The notes under the pieces: model-generated
What the model saw: only the letters and a program-made list of their open reading frames with translations
The model's database searches: none
Told to the model about the DNA's origin: nothing
Assembly (NCBI GenBank): GCA_020435995.1
Contig: JAGQYO010000002.1
Location: 1-62,872, forward strand
DNA length: 62,872 bases
Source of the DNA: Flavobacteriales bacterium
GTDB lineage: Bacteria > Bacteroidota > Bacteroidia > Flavobacteriales_G > Salibacteraceae
Direction: 5' to 3'
Shown: one piece after another, positions 16,610-26,448 of the stretch
Layout of the letters: every line of letters begins with the position of its first letter
Position numbering within the stretch: the first letter of the stretch is position 1
Made by a program: the position numbers and the translations under genes

Positions 16610-16752
16610 CGCTTGCGTAAACAAACTCAGAAAGCCTAAGGGCTTGGAGTAGTTTTACAGAGCGAAAATAAGATTCCGTGGTTGGAATCGACTAATGAAG
16701 TTTTTCAGAAATGAGACTGGAGCTGCCCTTTGCGAGAGGGCAGCTTTTTTTT
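16610..16752 (+). ncRNA. Candidate structured RNA or 3'UTR element
   Basis: Three consecutive hairpins. The first (16610-16664) is an extended imperfect stem made of four stacked helices: CGCT/AGCG, GTAAAC/GTTTTAC, ACTC/GAGT and AAGCC/GGCTT, closed by a UAAG loop. The second is GATTCC/GGAATC at 16672-16689. The third is the terminator at 16721-16752. No separate promoter was seen, so this may be a 3'UTR or an sRNA processed from the kinase-regulator mRNA. The pairing is seen directly; a function is inference. Confidence 0.35.
16721..16752 (+). terminator. Intrinsic terminator of the two-component operon
   Basis: AGCTGCCCT pairs perfectly with AGGGCAGCT (16721-16729 and 16737-16745) across a 7-base loop, followed by eight T residues. 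Confidence 0.9.
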
Positions 16753-16919
16753 GGTATTATTTCAACCTTTTTTTGCCATCACTGCATGATTTCCTTCCCC
16801 TTACTCAATGCTGAATTTGTTAGAGCATCTCATACATGACCCACTATATTTTTTAACTACCAAAAATTCTAGAGCAAATTGATATCGGTACGAGTAAGTG
16901 CTTGTCGTTTGTGCTGTTT

Positions 16920-17708
16920 TCACCCCATGGCACAAAACGCCTTTAACTCCTTCAAACATTCTTCTGGCGATTCAATATGTCCCATGTGCCCTGGCCCTTT
17001 GAGTATGATTGCAGTGCTCTTGTCCGCGCCTTTAAGCTGATTTCCAATGGTTTTAATGTCTATAACTGGATCGCGTTGTCCCGAAATAAAATGAATAGGA
17101 AAGGGAGCAAATTTTAATAATACCTCACGAGAAGGGCGTCGCTTCATTCCCTCCAATGCCGCTATTATCCCTTGTTTTGGTGTTTTTAAAGCCTCTTCTT
17201 TTGCGAGTTTTATTTCATCGCGCTTGACGGTCCGATACTTCGATCGGAACAACAGCGGAAACGCGATTCTCACAAAACTTTTGTGGTTTTTCTTGACCAA
17301 TTCTATAGCCCCATTTCTACTTTTTTTCTTTTGGGCATTATCGGCCTTTGTGGTGCTAAAGAACAAACAAATTGATCGAGTATGATCGGGAAATAAATCT
17401 CCAAAAGCCAAGGAAACATAACCACCCATAGAATGACCTACGATACTTGCCTTTCTTATTTTCAATTGTGATATAACAGATTTTACGGCTTCCGCCATTT
17501 CTTCCATGGTATGTACGTATCCAAAACAGGCCGATTTTCCATGTCCAGGCAGGTCAATCGAAACAACTCGGTATTTTTTCGAAAGTTCGGGAATAGCGAA
17601 TTTCCACATAGTGGAGTTTTCTAAAAATCCATGTAGCAATACGACCGTTTTACCTGTTCCTTTTTCAGTAAAATAGACACGAGCCTTTTTGTATTCGGCA
17701 AAGGGCAT
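16920..17708 (-). CDS. Alpha/beta-hydrolase fold protein
   Basis: A 262-residue hydrolase with the classic fold. The oxyanion segment is LLHGF at 24-28, the nucleophile elbow GHSMGG has Ser93, and the acid is probably the Asp of SGQRDPV. The catalytic His lies in the GPGHMGHIESPE segment near the C-terminus. There is no signal peptide. It starts 30 bases after the stop of the aminopeptidase gene upstream on the same strand and is probably co-transcribed. The substrate cannot be told from sequence (esterase or C-C hydrolase are both possible). Confidence 0.88.
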   Translation of the reverse strand: MPFAEYKKARVYFTEKGTGKTVVLLHGFLENSTMWKFAIPELSKKYRVVSIDLPGHGKSACFGYVHTMEEMAEAVKSVISQLKIRKASIVGHSMGGYVSLAFGDLFPDHTRSICLFFSTTKADNAQKKKSRNGAIELVKKNHKSFVRIAFPLLFRSKYRTVKRDEIKLAKEEALKTPKQGIIAALEGMKRRPSREVLLKFAPFPIHFISGQRDPVIDIKTIGNQLKGADKSTAIILKGPGHMGHIESPEECLKELKAFCAMG

Positions 17709-17738
17709 TAGAAAATAAAAAAGTGGCTTTACCCAGCT

Positions 17739-19031
17739 TTAAGCATTCATAAGTTCTTCGATGTGATCGGCCTCAATTGGAATATCCCTCATTAGATTAA
17801 GGGGTTCTCCTTTTGCCTGCACAATAAGGTCATCTTCTAGTCGAATTCCCAGATTTTCAGCAGGGATATAAATACCCGGCTCACAAGTAAAAGCCATTCC
17901 AGCTTTTATAGGTTCTGTCCATGACCCAACATCGTGTGTATCCAGTCCTATATAATGAGAGGTGCCGTGCATGAAGTATTTTTTAAAAGCTGGCCAGTTA
18001 GGATCTTGGTTTTTAATGTCTGTTTTGTCAATGAGCTTAAGGCCCAATAATTCGCTTTCCATGATTTTGCCAACCTCAGTGTGGTAATCGGCCAAATAAG
18101 TTCCTGGAACCAAAAGTTTTTGCGATGCTGTTTTCACCCTAAGCACTGCATTGTAAACATCTTTTTGCCGGGATGTAAAACGTCCTCCCACAGGTACGCA
18201 TCGGGTTAAATCAGAAGCATAATTGGCGTACTCTGCACCAAAATCCATGAGGATGACTTCTCCATCTTTACATTGTTGGTTGTTTTCGATGTAGTGTAAT
18301 ACGCAGGCACTATATCCGCTACCAATAATAGGAGTATAGGCAAATCCGTTGGAGCGATTTCGCACAAATTCGTGAATAAGCTCAGCTTCAATTTCATATT
18401 CCCAAACCCCAGGTTTGATGAATTTAAGAATACGCTCAACCCCCAATTTGGTGATGTTACAGGCAAGTTGCATGGCATCAATTTCTTCTTGTTCTTTTAC
18501 ACTTCGTATATCGTGCATGATTGGGGCCGACTTGCGATAAATGTGTGCGGGGTACTTGTTTTGAAGCGATTGAATAAATCGGTCTTCTCTGGTTTGCGTT
18601 TCAGTATTGGCCCTCAGGTGCTCATTGGTGTTGATGTAAACACTCTCGGCTTGTGCCATCATTTTTTTGAATTCTACATCAAAATTTTGCAACCAAAACA
18701 CATTTTTAATTCCAGAAAGCGCGAGTGCTGAATCTTTATTTAGCTTTTCCCCTTCCCAAATAGCAATTAACTCTGATGTTTCTTTTAAAAAAAGTACTTC
18801 TCGGTATTTCTCATCTGCGGCATCCGGAAACAAAACCAAAATACTTTCCTCTTGGTCTACACCCGAAAGGTATAGGATGTCGCGATGTTGTCTAAACGGA
18901 AATGTGCTATCGCCACTAACGGGGTAGATATCATTGCTATTGAAAACGGCCAACGATTTTGGCGCCATTTGCTTGATAAATTTTTTTCTATTGTTGGAAT
19001 AAAAACTACTGCTGAGGGGTGTGTATTTCAT
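17739..19031 (-). CDS. pepP: Xaa-Pro aminopeptidase (aminopeptidase P, M24B)
   Basis: A 430-residue cytoplasmic metallopeptidase that removes N-terminal residues preceding proline. An N-terminal aminopeptidase-P domain (about 1-140) precedes the pita-bread catalytic domain. The dinuclear metal ligands are visible: Asp in LMDFGAEY and ASDLTR, His in HGTSHYIGLDTHD, Glu in FTCEPGIY and Glu in GIRLEDD. It is divergent from sdhC, with 128 bases between the start codons. Confidence 0.93.
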   Translation of the reverse strand: MKYTPLSSSFYSNNRKKFIKQMAPKSLAVFNSNDIYPVSGDSTFPFRQHRDILYLSGVDQEESILVLFPDAADEKYREVLFLKETSELIAIWEGEKLNKDSALALSGIKNVFWLQNFDVEFKKMMAQAESVYINTNEHLRANTETQTREDRFIQSLQNKYPAHIYRKSAPIMHDIRSVKEQEEIDAMQLACNITKLGVERILKFIKPGVWEYEIEAELIHEFVRNRSNGFAYTPIIGSGYSACVLHYIENNQQCKDGEVILMDFGAEYANYASDLTRCVPVGGRFTSRQKDVYNAVLRVKTASQKLLVPGTYLADYHTEVGKIMESELLGLKLIDKTDIKNQDPNWPAFKKYFMHGTSHYIGLDTHDVGSWTEPIKAGMAFTCEPGIYIPAENLGIRLEDDLIVQAKGEPLNLMRDIPIEADHIEELMNA

Positions 19032-19102
19032 ATCATTCTAATTCTAAAAGCCAATATTAATAATAGTGGAGTAGAATAGCGTAAATTCTTTCCATTTCTC
19101 TT

Positions 19103-19132
19103 TTGCTTGCAAGCAAGTGGCGTTTACATTTG
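19103..19132 (+). promoter_or_regulatory. Promoter of the sdhCAB operon
   Basis: TTG at 19103-19105 [read T-T-G], a 19-base spacer and TAcaTTTG at 19125-19132 match the Bacteroidota consensus exactly, 28 bases upstream of the sdhC ATG. The perfect 14-bp palindrome TTGCTTGCAAGCAA (19103-19116) begins at the -33 element and extends into the spacer, so it could be an operator. Confidence 0.8.
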
Positions 19133-19159
19133 CTTTTTTAAAACATGAAATAATAGATT

Positions 19160-19852
19160 ATGTCAACTCACGAAGGAATGACGTCGATAGTAAGAAAATT
19201 CTTAATGGCACTTTCAGGCTTTTTCTTGCTGATCTTCTTGTTACAGCATTGCGCTATCAACTTTTTGTCGGTTATTTCCCCCGACATGTTCAATAGCGTG
19301 TCTCATTTTATGGGAACCAATCCCTTGATTCAGTTTGCGATGCAACCCATACTGGCTTTCGGTGTTTTTTTTCATATCATTATGGGAGTAATTCTCAACA
19401 AAATGAATGATGCAGCTCGGCCAATCAAATACGCCATGAACAAACCTGCAGAGAATTCAAGCTGGATGAGCCGAAATATGGTGATTACTGGAATCATGAT
19501 TTTGTTGTTTTTAGGACTACATTTTTACGATTTCTGGATCCCAGAATTGAATGTTAAGTACATACAAGGTGATATGAGTGGTTTGTTAGACCCAACATTT
19601 GCCGAAAGTGGATTGAGGTATCACGAAGAATTAGTTCACAAATTTCATAATCCAATCCGCACCTCAATTTATATTCTAGCCTTTGTGTTTTTGTCGTTGC
19701 ACCTCCTTCACGGGTTTCAATCTGCGTTTCAATCAGCCGGTTTCCGACACAGCAAATACACACCCATGATTAAAAAACTGGGAAACCTTTACGGAATTAT
19801 TGTTCCGGCCGGTTTCGTGTTTATTGCGATTTATCATTTCATTAATGGCTAA
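19160..19852 (+). CDS. sdhC: Succinate dehydrogenase/fumarate reductase cytochrome b subunit
   Basis: A 230-residue membrane anchor of the single-subunit (Wolinella FrdC-like, type B) kind, with about five membrane helices starting near residues 15, 60, 107, 168 and 205. Histidines placed to bind two hemes b are His30, His72, His121 and His181 or His184. It passes electrons between SdhB and the menaquinone pool. First gene of sdhCAB, with a consensus promoter 28 bases upstream; sdhA begins 17 bases after its stop. Confidence 0.92.
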   Translation: MSTHEGMTSIVRKFLMALSGFFLLIFLLQHCAINFLSVISPDMFNSVSHFMGTNPLIQFAMQPILAFGVFFHIIMGVILNKMNDAARPIKYAMNKPAENSSWMSRNMVITGIMILLFLGLHFYDFWIPELNVKYIQGDMSGLLDPTFAESGLRYHEELVHKFHNPIRTSIYILAFVFLSLHLLHGFQSAFQSAGFRHSKYTPMIKKLGNLYGIIVPAGFVFIAIYHFING

Positions 19853-19869
19853 CCAAAAAACAGAAGATC

Positions 19870-21873
19870 ATGACAAATTTAGATGCTAAAATTCCAGAAG
19901 GTCCAATCGCCGAAAAATGGACAAACCACAAGAATAAAATCAATGTTGTAAATCCTGCAAACAAGCGAGCAATTGATGTGATCGTGGTAGGAACTGGGCT
20001 CGCAGGTGGGTCTGCTGCTGCTTCTCTTGCGGAACTTGGTTATAATGTAAAGGCGTTTTGTTTTCAGGATTCACCCAGAAGGGCTCATTCAATTGCGGCT
20101 CAGGGAGGAATAAATGCTGCCAAGAATTATCAGAATGATGGTGACTCAACTTACCGGTTGTTTTATGATACTGTAAAAGGTGGTGATTACAGGTCGCGTG
20201 AGGCTAATGTTTACCGTTTGGCAGAAGTATCCGCTAATATCATAGATCAATGTGTGGCTCAAGGGGTTCCTTTTGCCCGAGACTATGGTGGGCTACTTGA
20301 CAACAGATCTTTTGGGGGCGTACTGGTTTCGAGAACTTTTTATGCCAAAGGACAAACTGGACAACAACTTTTGTTAGGTGCGTATTCGGCTATGTCAAGA
20401 CAAATTGGCAAGGGAAAAATTAAAATGTACAACAGGCACGAGATGCTCGATCTTGTAAAGATTGATGGAAAAGCTCGGGGAATTATTGCTCGTGACTTGG
20501 TAACTGGACAAATAGAAAGACATTCGGCTCACGCCGTTGTGATATGTTCAGGGGGCTACGGAAATGTATTCTTTTTGTCTACCAATGCTATGGGCTCTAA
20601 TGCCACTGCAGCTTGGAAAATTCATAAGAAGGGTGCTTTTTTCGCAAACCCTTGTTATACACAAATTCACCCTACATGTATTCCAAGGTCTGGTGAACAT
20701 CAATCCAAATTGACGCTTATGTCAGAATCATTAAGAAATGATGGTAGAATTTGGGTGCCAAAGCATCTCAAGGATGTAGAAGCAATACGATCTGGAAAGA
20801 TGAAACCAACTCAATTAAAAGAAGAAGACCGCGATTATTATTTGGAGAGGAGATATCCGGCATTTGGAAACCTTGTACCAAGAGATGTTGCCTCAAGAGC
20901 GGCAAAGGAAAGATGTGATGCTGGATTTGGAGTAAATGCAACTGGTGAGGCGGTGTATTTAGATTTTTCAGCAGCTTTTATGCGCTATGGTAAAGAGAAG
21001 GCCAATGTTGAAGGGATAGAAAATGCAAGTGAAGCTGAAATTAGAAAGTTGGGCCAAGGAGTAATCGAGGCAAAATATGGCAACCTCTTTCAGATGTATG
21101 AAAAGATAGTTGACCAGAATCCTTATGAAACGCCAATGATGATTTATCCAGCTGTGCATTATACAATGGGTGGAGTTTGGGTGGATTACAACTTAATGAC
21201 TACCGTACCTGGATGCTACTGTTTAGGTGAGGCAAACTTTTCTGATCATGGCGCTAATCGACTGGGAGCTTCTGCATTGATGCAAGGATTAGCAGATGGA
21301 TATTTTGTGCTTCCTTACACCATTGGGGATTACCTAGCAAATGACATTCGTACGGGCCCAATTTCCATTGATTCACCAGAGTTTTTGGAAGCAGAGAAAG
21401 AAGTGAAAGACCGTTTAAGCAAGTTGATCAACAACAAAGGAGTTCATTCGGTTGATTATTTCCACAAGAAACTCGGAAAAGTAATGTGGGATAAAGTGGG
21501 TATGGCTCGAAACGAAAAGGGACTAAAAGAGGCAATAACCGAAATACGTGAAATTCGTGAGCAGTTCTGGAAAGAAGTGAGAGTTCCTGGTAGTTTGAAT
21601 GAGTTTAACCAAGAGCTCGAAAAAGCGGAAAGAGTGGGTGATTTCTTAGAGTTAGGAGAATTATTTGCCATGGATGCGCTTCAAAGAACGGAGTCTTGTG
21701 GAGGTCATTTTAGAGAAGAATCTATGACCGAAGAAGGTGAGGCGCTTAGAGATGACAAAAACTTCGCATTTGTGGCGGCGTGGGAATACAAAGGCGATCC
21801 TAAAGATGCCGTATTGCACAAAGAAGCACTTGAGTTCAAAGATATTGAGTTGAAGCAAAGGAGTTATAAGTAG
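19870..21873 (+). CDS. sdhA: Succinate dehydrogenase/fumarate reductase flavoprotein subunit
   Basis: A 667-residue catalytic subunit that oxidises succinate to fumarate (or the reverse). The FAD-binding [10 protein letters not shown] is at 41-50, and His73 in [10 protein letters not shown] is the covalent FAD site. The substrate-binding and catalytic segments are present ([15 protein letters not shown], and the HxxR-type [10 protein letters not shown]). The length and the C-terminal domain fit the FrdA-like group that pairs with one-subunit anchors. A 159-base gap separates it from sdhB. Confidence 0.96.
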   Translation: MTNLDAKIPEGPIAEKWTNHKNKINVVNPANKRAIDVIVVGTGLAGGSAAASLAELGYNVKAFCFQDSPRRAHSIAAQGGINAAKNYQNDGDSTYRLFYDTVKGGDYRSREANVYRLAEVSANIIDQCVAQGVPFARDYGGLLDNRSFGGVLVSRTFYAKGQTGQQLLLGAYSAMSRQIGKGKIKMYNRHEMLDLVKIDGKARGIIARDLVTGQIERHSAHAVVICSGGYGNVFFLSTNAMGSNATAAWKIHKKGAFFANPCYTQIHPTCIPRSGEHQSKLTLMSESLRNDGRIWVPKHLKDVEAIRSGKMKPTQLKEEDRDYYLERRYPAFGNLVPRDVASRAAKERCDAGFGVNATGEAVYLDFSAAFMRYGKEKANVEGIENASEAEIRKLGQGVIEAKYGNLFQMYEKIVDQNPYETPMMIYPAVHYTMGGVWVDYNLMTTVPGCYCLGEANFSDHGANRLGASALMQGLADGYFVLPYTIGDYLANDIRTGPISIDSPEFLEAEKEVKDRLSKLINNKGVHSVDYFHKKLGKVMWDKVGMARNEKGLKEAITEIREIREQFWKEVRVPGSLNEFNQELEKAERVGDFLELGELFAMDALQRTESCGGHFREESMTEEGEALRDDKNFAFVAAWEYKGDPKDAVLHKEALEFKDIELKQRSYK

Positions 21874-22032
21874 TTTTAATAGCCATGAAGCAATTAGAGA
21901 ATCGTGAAGAATGTGTAAAAGCTGATACTTGAATTAAAGTGGCAAATAAAATGTTGAATAAATTGATAAAAACATTAGGGTAAGTGGTTTTGGTTTATTG
22001 CCTAACTCAAAGCCCTAATTAACTTTCATAAT

Positions 22033-22782
22033 ATGGATTTGATCTTAAAAATCTGGAGACAAAAAAACAAGGAAGCAAAAGGTGAATTGAAAACCTATGA
22101 AGTAAAAGGTGTTTCTCCAGATTCTTCTTTTTTAGAAATGCTTGACGTACTGAATGATGATTTGGTAAACAAAGGTGATGAGCCAGTTGCTTTTGATCAT
22201 GATTGTAGGGAGGGTATTTGCGGAATGTGCTCACTCTATATCAATGGTGAGGCGCATGGTCCTGATAGGGCTATTACAACTTGTCAGTTGCACATGCGAA
22301 AATTTAAGGATGGAGATACCATTTATATTGAGCCTTGGAGGGCCGCAGCCTTTCCAGTTGTTAAAGATTTAGTTGTTGACCGTTCGGCATTTGATAGAAT
22401 CATGGCAGCAGGAGGGTTTGTTTCAGTTAATACAAGTGGAAATACACAAGATGCAAATGCACTTCCGATTCCAAAGGATGATGCCGATAAGGCATTTGAT
22501 GCCGCTACTTGCATTGGTTGTGGAGCGTGCGTGGCATCTTGTAAAAATGCCAGTGCTATGCTGTTTGTTTCTGCAAAAGTTTCACAATTGGCCTTACTCC
22601 CTCAGGGAAGGGTAGAGGCAGAGAGAAGAGCAATTCACATGGTAGAGCAAATGGACCACGAAGGTTTTGGAAATTGTACCAACACGGGAGCTTGCGAAGT
22701 AGAATGCCCCAAAGGGATTTCTTTAGAAAACATTGCTAGACTGAATAGAGAATATTTGAGTGCTGCGATTAAAGCAGAGTAA
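22033..22782 (+). CDS. sdhB: Succinate dehydrogenase/fumarate reductase iron-sulfur subunit
   Basis: A 249-residue electron-transfer subunit. The [2Fe-2S] ligands are Cys58, Cys63, Cys66 and Cys84 ([10 protein letters not shown]...TTC). The ferredoxin domain has [12 protein letters not shown] and [15 protein letters not shown] for the [4Fe-4S] and [3Fe-4S] clusters. The 159-base leader from sdhA contains an inverted repeat ATTAGGG/CCCTAAT (21974-21980 with 22013-22019) just before the start, which could affect RNA processing or translation. Followed by a terminator. Confidence 0.96.
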   Translation: MDLILKIWRQKNKEAKGELKTYEVKGVSPDSSFLEMLDVLNDDLVNKGDEPVAFDHDCREGICGMCSLYINGEAHGPDRAITTCQLHMRKFKDGDTIYIEPWRAAAFPVVKDLVVDRSAFDRIMAAGGFVSVNTSGNTQDANALPIPKDDADKAFDAATCIGCGACVASCKNASAMLFVSAKVSQLALLPQGRVEAERRAIHMVEQMDHEGFGNCTNTGACEVECPKGISLENIARLNREYLSAAIKAE

Positions 22783-22806
22783 TCGTTTCTAATATTGGTA
22801 TTGAAG

Positions 22807-22831
22807 AGGCTGCCGCTTGGCGGCCTTTTTT
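22807..22831 (+). terminator. Intrinsic terminator of the sdh operon
   Basis: AGGCTGCC pairs with GGCGGCCT (one G-U pair) across a GCTT loop, followed by six T residues; 24 bases after the sdhB stop. Confidence 0.85.
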
Positions 22832-22888
22832 GTTGATAATTGGCACAAAAGACAAAGGCTCTAAAATCGAAAAAAGGTCCTAAAAAGC

Positions 22889-22896
22889 TAAGTTTG
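22889..22896 (+). promoter_or_regulatory. Putative -7 box of the methionine aminotransferase gene
   Basis: TAagTTTG followed by C, 23 bases before the ATG and just after the sdh terminator. The expected -33 TTG is not visible. Confidence 0.4.
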
Positions 22897-22919
22897 CTAA
22901 CTCTATTCAAGGTAAAAAT

Positions 22920-24077
22920 ATGCCCAAGTTTCAAGGTTCGTTAAGTTCAAAATTACCCAAGGCTGGAACCTCCATTTTTACGGTAATGTCGGGGTTGAGC
23001 GCTGAACAGGGCGCAATTAATTTGAGTCAAGGGTTTCCTGATTTTGGTGTTGACCCACAACTGATTGATTTGGTTACTGGCTACATGAAGGCTGGACATA
23101 ATCAATATGCTCCTATGCCTGGATTGCTTTCACTTAGAAAAGCCATATCGCAAAAAATCGAGAAAAGTTATTCATTAGCATACAACCCAGAATCAGAAAT
23201 TACCATTACTTCTGGGGCAACTCAAGCAATTTATTCGGCAATTTCAGCCGTAGTTAAAGAAGGAGATGAAGTAATTTTATTCACACCAGCTTACGATTGC
23301 TATTCGCCAGCCATAGAACTTAATGGCGGAAAACCCATTCACATTCAACTTCAACACCCGTATTACACTGTAGATTGGAATGAGGTAAAAAAGACTGTGA
23401 ATTACCGGACTAAACTCATTATCATTAACACGCCACATAACCCAACCGGTAGTATATTGAGTGCAGCGGATATGATGGAGCTCGAAAAAATTACCCATAA
23501 TAGCGACATTCTAATTCTGAGTGATGAGGTGTACGAGCATATCATTTTTGATGGATATGAACATCAGAGTGTAGCACGATTTCCTAAGTTGGCCGAGCGA
23601 AGTTTTATCGTTTATTCATTTGGGAAAACATTTCACGCCACGGGCTGGAAGTTGGGCTATTGTGTCGCCCCTGAAAAGCTGATGCACGAATTTAGAAAAA
23701 CACACCAGTTCCAAGTTTTTGCATGTAACCATCCTATGCAAGCCGCTATGGCCGAATATATTAGTGTGGAGTCCAACTATAACGGCGTTTCATTGTTGTA
23801 TCAACAAAAGCGAGATTTATTTAATTCACTACTCAAAGGCTCTCGATTTGTTATTCGGCCAAGTGCTGGTACTTACTTTCAATTGCTTGATTATAGCGCC
23901 ATTTCTAAAGACGATGACTTGTCGCTTGCTCAAAAATGGACAAAAGAGCAGAAAGTAAGCTCCATACCAGTTTCCGTATTTTATCACAAGTCTGTTCAGA
24001 ATGGAGTACTTCGATTTTGTTTTGCCAAACAAGATGAAACTTTAGCAAGAGCAGCACAAATATTGGCATCACTCTAA
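22920..24077 (+). CDS. Methionine-type aminotransferase (class I/II)
   Basis: A 385-residue PLP-dependent aminotransferase of the YbdL/KAT/glutamine transaminase group. Lys236 in SFGKTFHATGWKLGY is the PLP lysine, and NTPHNPTGS and LSDEVYEHIIFDG are the expected cofactor motifs. YbdL-like enzymes prefer methionine, and related enzymes convert 4-methylthio-2-oxobutanoate to methionine with glutamine as donor. The stop codon overlaps the start of the omega-amidase gene (TAATG), which supports the glutamine-donor model because the by-product 2-oxoglutaramate is the omega-amidase substrate. The class is secure; the substrate is inferred. Confidence 0.88.
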   Translation: MPKFQGSLSSKLPKAGTSIFTVMSGLSAEQGAINLSQGFPDFGVDPQLIDLVTGYMKAGHNQYAPMPGLLSLRKAISQKIEKSYSLAYNPESEITITSGATQAIYSAISAVVKEGDEVILFTPAYDCYSPAIELNGGKPIHIQLQHPYYTVDWNEVKKTVNYRTKLIIINTPHNPTGSILSAADMMELEKITHNSDILILSDEVYEHIIFDGYEHQSVARFPKLAERSFIVYSFGKTFHATGWKLGYCVAPEKLMHEFRKTHQFQVFACNHPMQAAMAEYISVESNYNGVSLLYQQKRDLFNSLLKGSRFVIRPSAGTYFQLLDYSAISKDDDLSLAQKWTKEQKVSSIPVSVFYHKSVQNGVLRFCFAKQDETLARAAQILASL

Positions 24078-24853
24078 TGAAAGATATCAAAGTTTTACTT
24101 GTCCAATTGGATATTGCTTGGCAACAGCCCGAAAAGAACAAGTCGAAAATCGAAAAAATATTAGTGGGCCAGCCTCAAGTTGATCTCATTGTACTTCCCG
24201 AAATGTTTACTACTGGTTTTACAATGGAAACGGATACAATGTCCGAGCCTCATGAAGGACCCACATTTTTGTGGATGCAGCAATTGGCTAAGTCAAAAAA
24301 CAGTGTAGTTACTGGTAGTTTAATCATAAACCACCAGGGCAAGATGTTGAATCGCTTGTACTGGGTTCAGCCTGATGGAAAATCAATTGTTTACGACAAA
24401 AGACATCTTTTCAGAATGGCTGGAGAAGATGAGCATTTTAATGAAGGACATCAAAAGGTTTATCCTATTATAAAAGGGTGGCGGGTTTGTCCTTTGATTT
24501 GCTACGACCTGCGTTTTCCTGTTTGGAGTAGAAATCAAAACGATTTTGACTTATTGCTGTATATCGCCAATTGGCCAGAGGCACGCAGACACGCGTGGAA
24601 AACCCTTTCTTGTGCTAGAGCCATTGAGAACTTAACTCCGGTAATAGCCTTAAATCGAGTAGGTACCGATGGGAAACACATCAGTTACTCAGGAGATTCA
24701 GCGATCTTCAACGCCAAGGGCGAAATTATTGCGGAAGGGCTAGATAAAAAGGAACAAGTCATTTTTGGTGAAATAAAGGCTAAAGAATACAGGGCTTTTC
24801 GAGATAAATTCCCTGCACATCTTGATGCTGATCATTTTTCGATTCAACTTTAG
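24077..24853 (+). CDS. Omega-amidase (nitrilase superfamily)
   Basis: A 258-residue carbon-nitrogen hydrolase with the catalytic triad Glu42 (LPEMF), Lys108 (YDKRHLF) and Cys142 (LICYDLRFP), as in YafV/Nit2-like omega-amidases that hydrolyse 2-oxoglutaramate to 2-oxoglutarate and ammonia. It overlaps the methionine-type aminotransferase gene by one base, so the pair most likely forms a glutamine transaminase/omega-amidase module that makes the transamination irreversible. Its stop codon shares bases with the stop of the convergent lipoprotein gene (TTAG). Confidence 0.88.
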   Translation: MKDIKVLLVQLDIAWQQPEKNKSKIEKILVGQPQVDLIVLPEMFTTGFTMETDTMSEPHEGPTFLWMQQLAKSKNSVVTGSLIINHQGKMLNRLYWVQPDGKSIVYDKRHLFRMAGEDEHFNEGHQKVYPIIKGWRVCPLICYDLRFPVWSRNQNDFDLLLYIANWPEARRHAWKTLSCARAIENLTPVIALNRVGTDGKHISYSGDSAIFNAKGEIIAEGLDKKEQVIFGEIKAKEYRAFRDKFPAHLDADHFSIQL

Positions 24854-26448
24854 TGTGGAATAATCCATTCCAACTCTTTATCCCATCCTTCTTTGATTTC
24901 GATTTCACCAGAGAAATAGATTACGCGTTCGGGTAGTTTTCGAGGGATAAAAGTTCCAGGGTCCCATTTCTCATTTCCGTTTTCATCAAAGGTTAGCTTA
25001 ATCTTGTATTTTCCTGGATCCACGTTTTTGAATTTAAAGATTCGCTCATCTTTAAATAATATTTTTTCAATTGTTTTTCCCTCTGCTGTCATAAACTCCA
25101 TATAAAATGATGAACCGTTCAGCTCCTTTATGGTAAGATTAAGATTGGCGTATTGAATAGAACTCTTGGTTTTAAAATCAAATTTCCCACTGTCATTATA
25201 TAATCCGAGGTAATCCACAAACGTTGAGTCATTTATAATAAATGAGTAATTTTTTTCTTCTTCAAGCCGGTAATCAACCTCAAACTCCATGTTGGAGAGT
25301 TGAGTGTACTTAGGCTTTATGGTATCCAACCCTTGAACAATTGTGATGGCATTCTCTTGAAAACTAACGATTGGCGATGACCACTTAAACCTAATGGGTT
25401 CAAAATATTTGGTCATTCCAGAGGTGATCGAAGAGGATAATTTAGGTTGAATTTTTTGGTATTCTTTTGGAAACTGGGCCAGTTTTATGGATATAGTATC
25501 TAAAATAGAATCATTGTCTGAAAGTGCTAATTTCAGGCTTTGAGACCCAAACTTCCCCAAATCATTCCACAACGTAACCGTATCATTTGTCTTTGAATAG
25601 TCAATCTGAAACCAAGGTTTGTTGAAGTTCGAATCAAGAATATTAATAATTAATTTTTTCAATGGTTGATTGAACGCCAGCACCATTTTTCCATACCGCT
25701 CCTCATTAGATTTCAAAACATATTGGTTTTCGCGGTCCTCTTGAAATAGATGAATAATGACAGAAGAATCAGGATTGGATGAGGAGATAGGAAAATCCAA
25801 GAACCCTATTCTTTCATTGGGCAGGTCGTAAATAGAGTTGGAGTTTTTGTCTTCAAGTACAAATATCTGAAAATCACCATCTTTAAGGTGGTTTAAATCA
25901 AATGAACCATCTTTTTTGGTCTTTGCATAATAATAAGGTCTCGATTTGGCTGGAGTAGAATCTTCTGAAGACTCATAAAGCATAACTTGTACTTTTTCTA
26001 CTTCACTCAGGTCAAATGCATTTTTTACCATGCCTTTTATGCGATTAGAGTCAAGGTAGTTTCCGGTAGAAAAAACAAAAACACTAGAGTCGAGCACATT
26101 TCCTTCGTGATAATCTTTTACTCCTTCGCCAAAATTGAGAAGATACGTAGTATTTGATTTTAAAGAATCAGGAAAGGTAACTAACAAAGATTTTCCCTTC
26201 AATTTGAATTCTAATTCATTTTCCATTGGTGGTGATAGCAAATATTCCGATTGAATTGAGGAAATGGTTACGTATTCATCATAAGTTATTTTTATACCAT
26301 TTCCTTCAAATTTTGTGGAATAATTGAGGGGTTCGCTTTTTTTTATTTTGGGCGAAGTTTCGTCCTTTGGCCCTCCTTGTGGGGTCATCTGCTGAGCACA
26401 TCCCACAAGAATAAATGCAGATGCCAGAAATAAATATTTAATACTCAT
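24850..26448 (-). CDS. Lipoprotein with N-terminal Ig-like (Big_5) domain
   Basis: A 532-residue lipoprotein. The signal peptide ends in a lipobox LVGC with Cys17, so it is probably anchored to a membrane. Residues about 25-130 match the bacterial Ig-like Big_5 pattern (PKI..SEP.N..T...N.I.ITYDEYV...). The C-terminal part (about 450-532) has a Gln/Asn-poor beta-rich domain ending in ITPH-like aromatic residues, with the DENGNEKWDPG segment that may bind calcium. It overlaps the upstream sulfoxide reductase gene by 4 bases, indicating co-transcription. The function is unknown. Confidence 0.85.
   Translation of the reverse strand: MSIKYLFLASAFILVGCAQQMTPQGGPKDETSPKIKKSEPLNYSTKFEGNGIKITYDEYVTISSIQSEYLLSPPMENELEFKLKGKSLLVTFPDSLKSNTTYLLNFGEGVKDYHEGNVLDSSVFVFSTGNYLDSNRIKGMVKNAFDLSEVEKVQVMLYESSEDSTPAKSRPYYYAKTKKDGSFDLNHLKDGDFQIFVLEDKNSNSIYDLPNERIGFLDFPISSSNPDSSVIIHLFQEDRENQYVLKSNEERYGKMVLAFNQPLKKLIINILDSNFNKPWFQIDYSKTNDTVTLWNDLGKFGSQSLKLALSDNDSILDTISIKLAQFPKEYQKIQPKLSSSITSGMTKYFEPIRFKWSSPIVSFQENAITIVQGLDTIKPKYTQLSNMEFEVDYRLEEEKNYSFIINDSTFVDYLGLYNDSGKFDFKTKSSIQYANLNLTIKELNGSSFYMEFMTAEGKTIEKILFKDERIFKFKNVDPGKYKIKLTFDENGNEKWDPGTFIPRKLPERVIYFSGEIEIKEGWDKELEWIIPH

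Larger units (their letters stand above)
16596..16919. other. Intergenic region after the LytTR regulator
   Basis: The 324-base gap between the response regulator and the convergent hydrolase gene holds a structured RNA candidate (16610-16752, ending in a terminator). It is followed by about 165 bases in which I see no gene, repeat or clear promoter. Confidence 0.6.

Noticed and set aside
16672-16689. GATTCC-GTGGTT-GGAATC looked like a tRNA T-arm
   Set aside because: Loop size and sequence do not fit, and no acceptor, D or anticodon arms are present.
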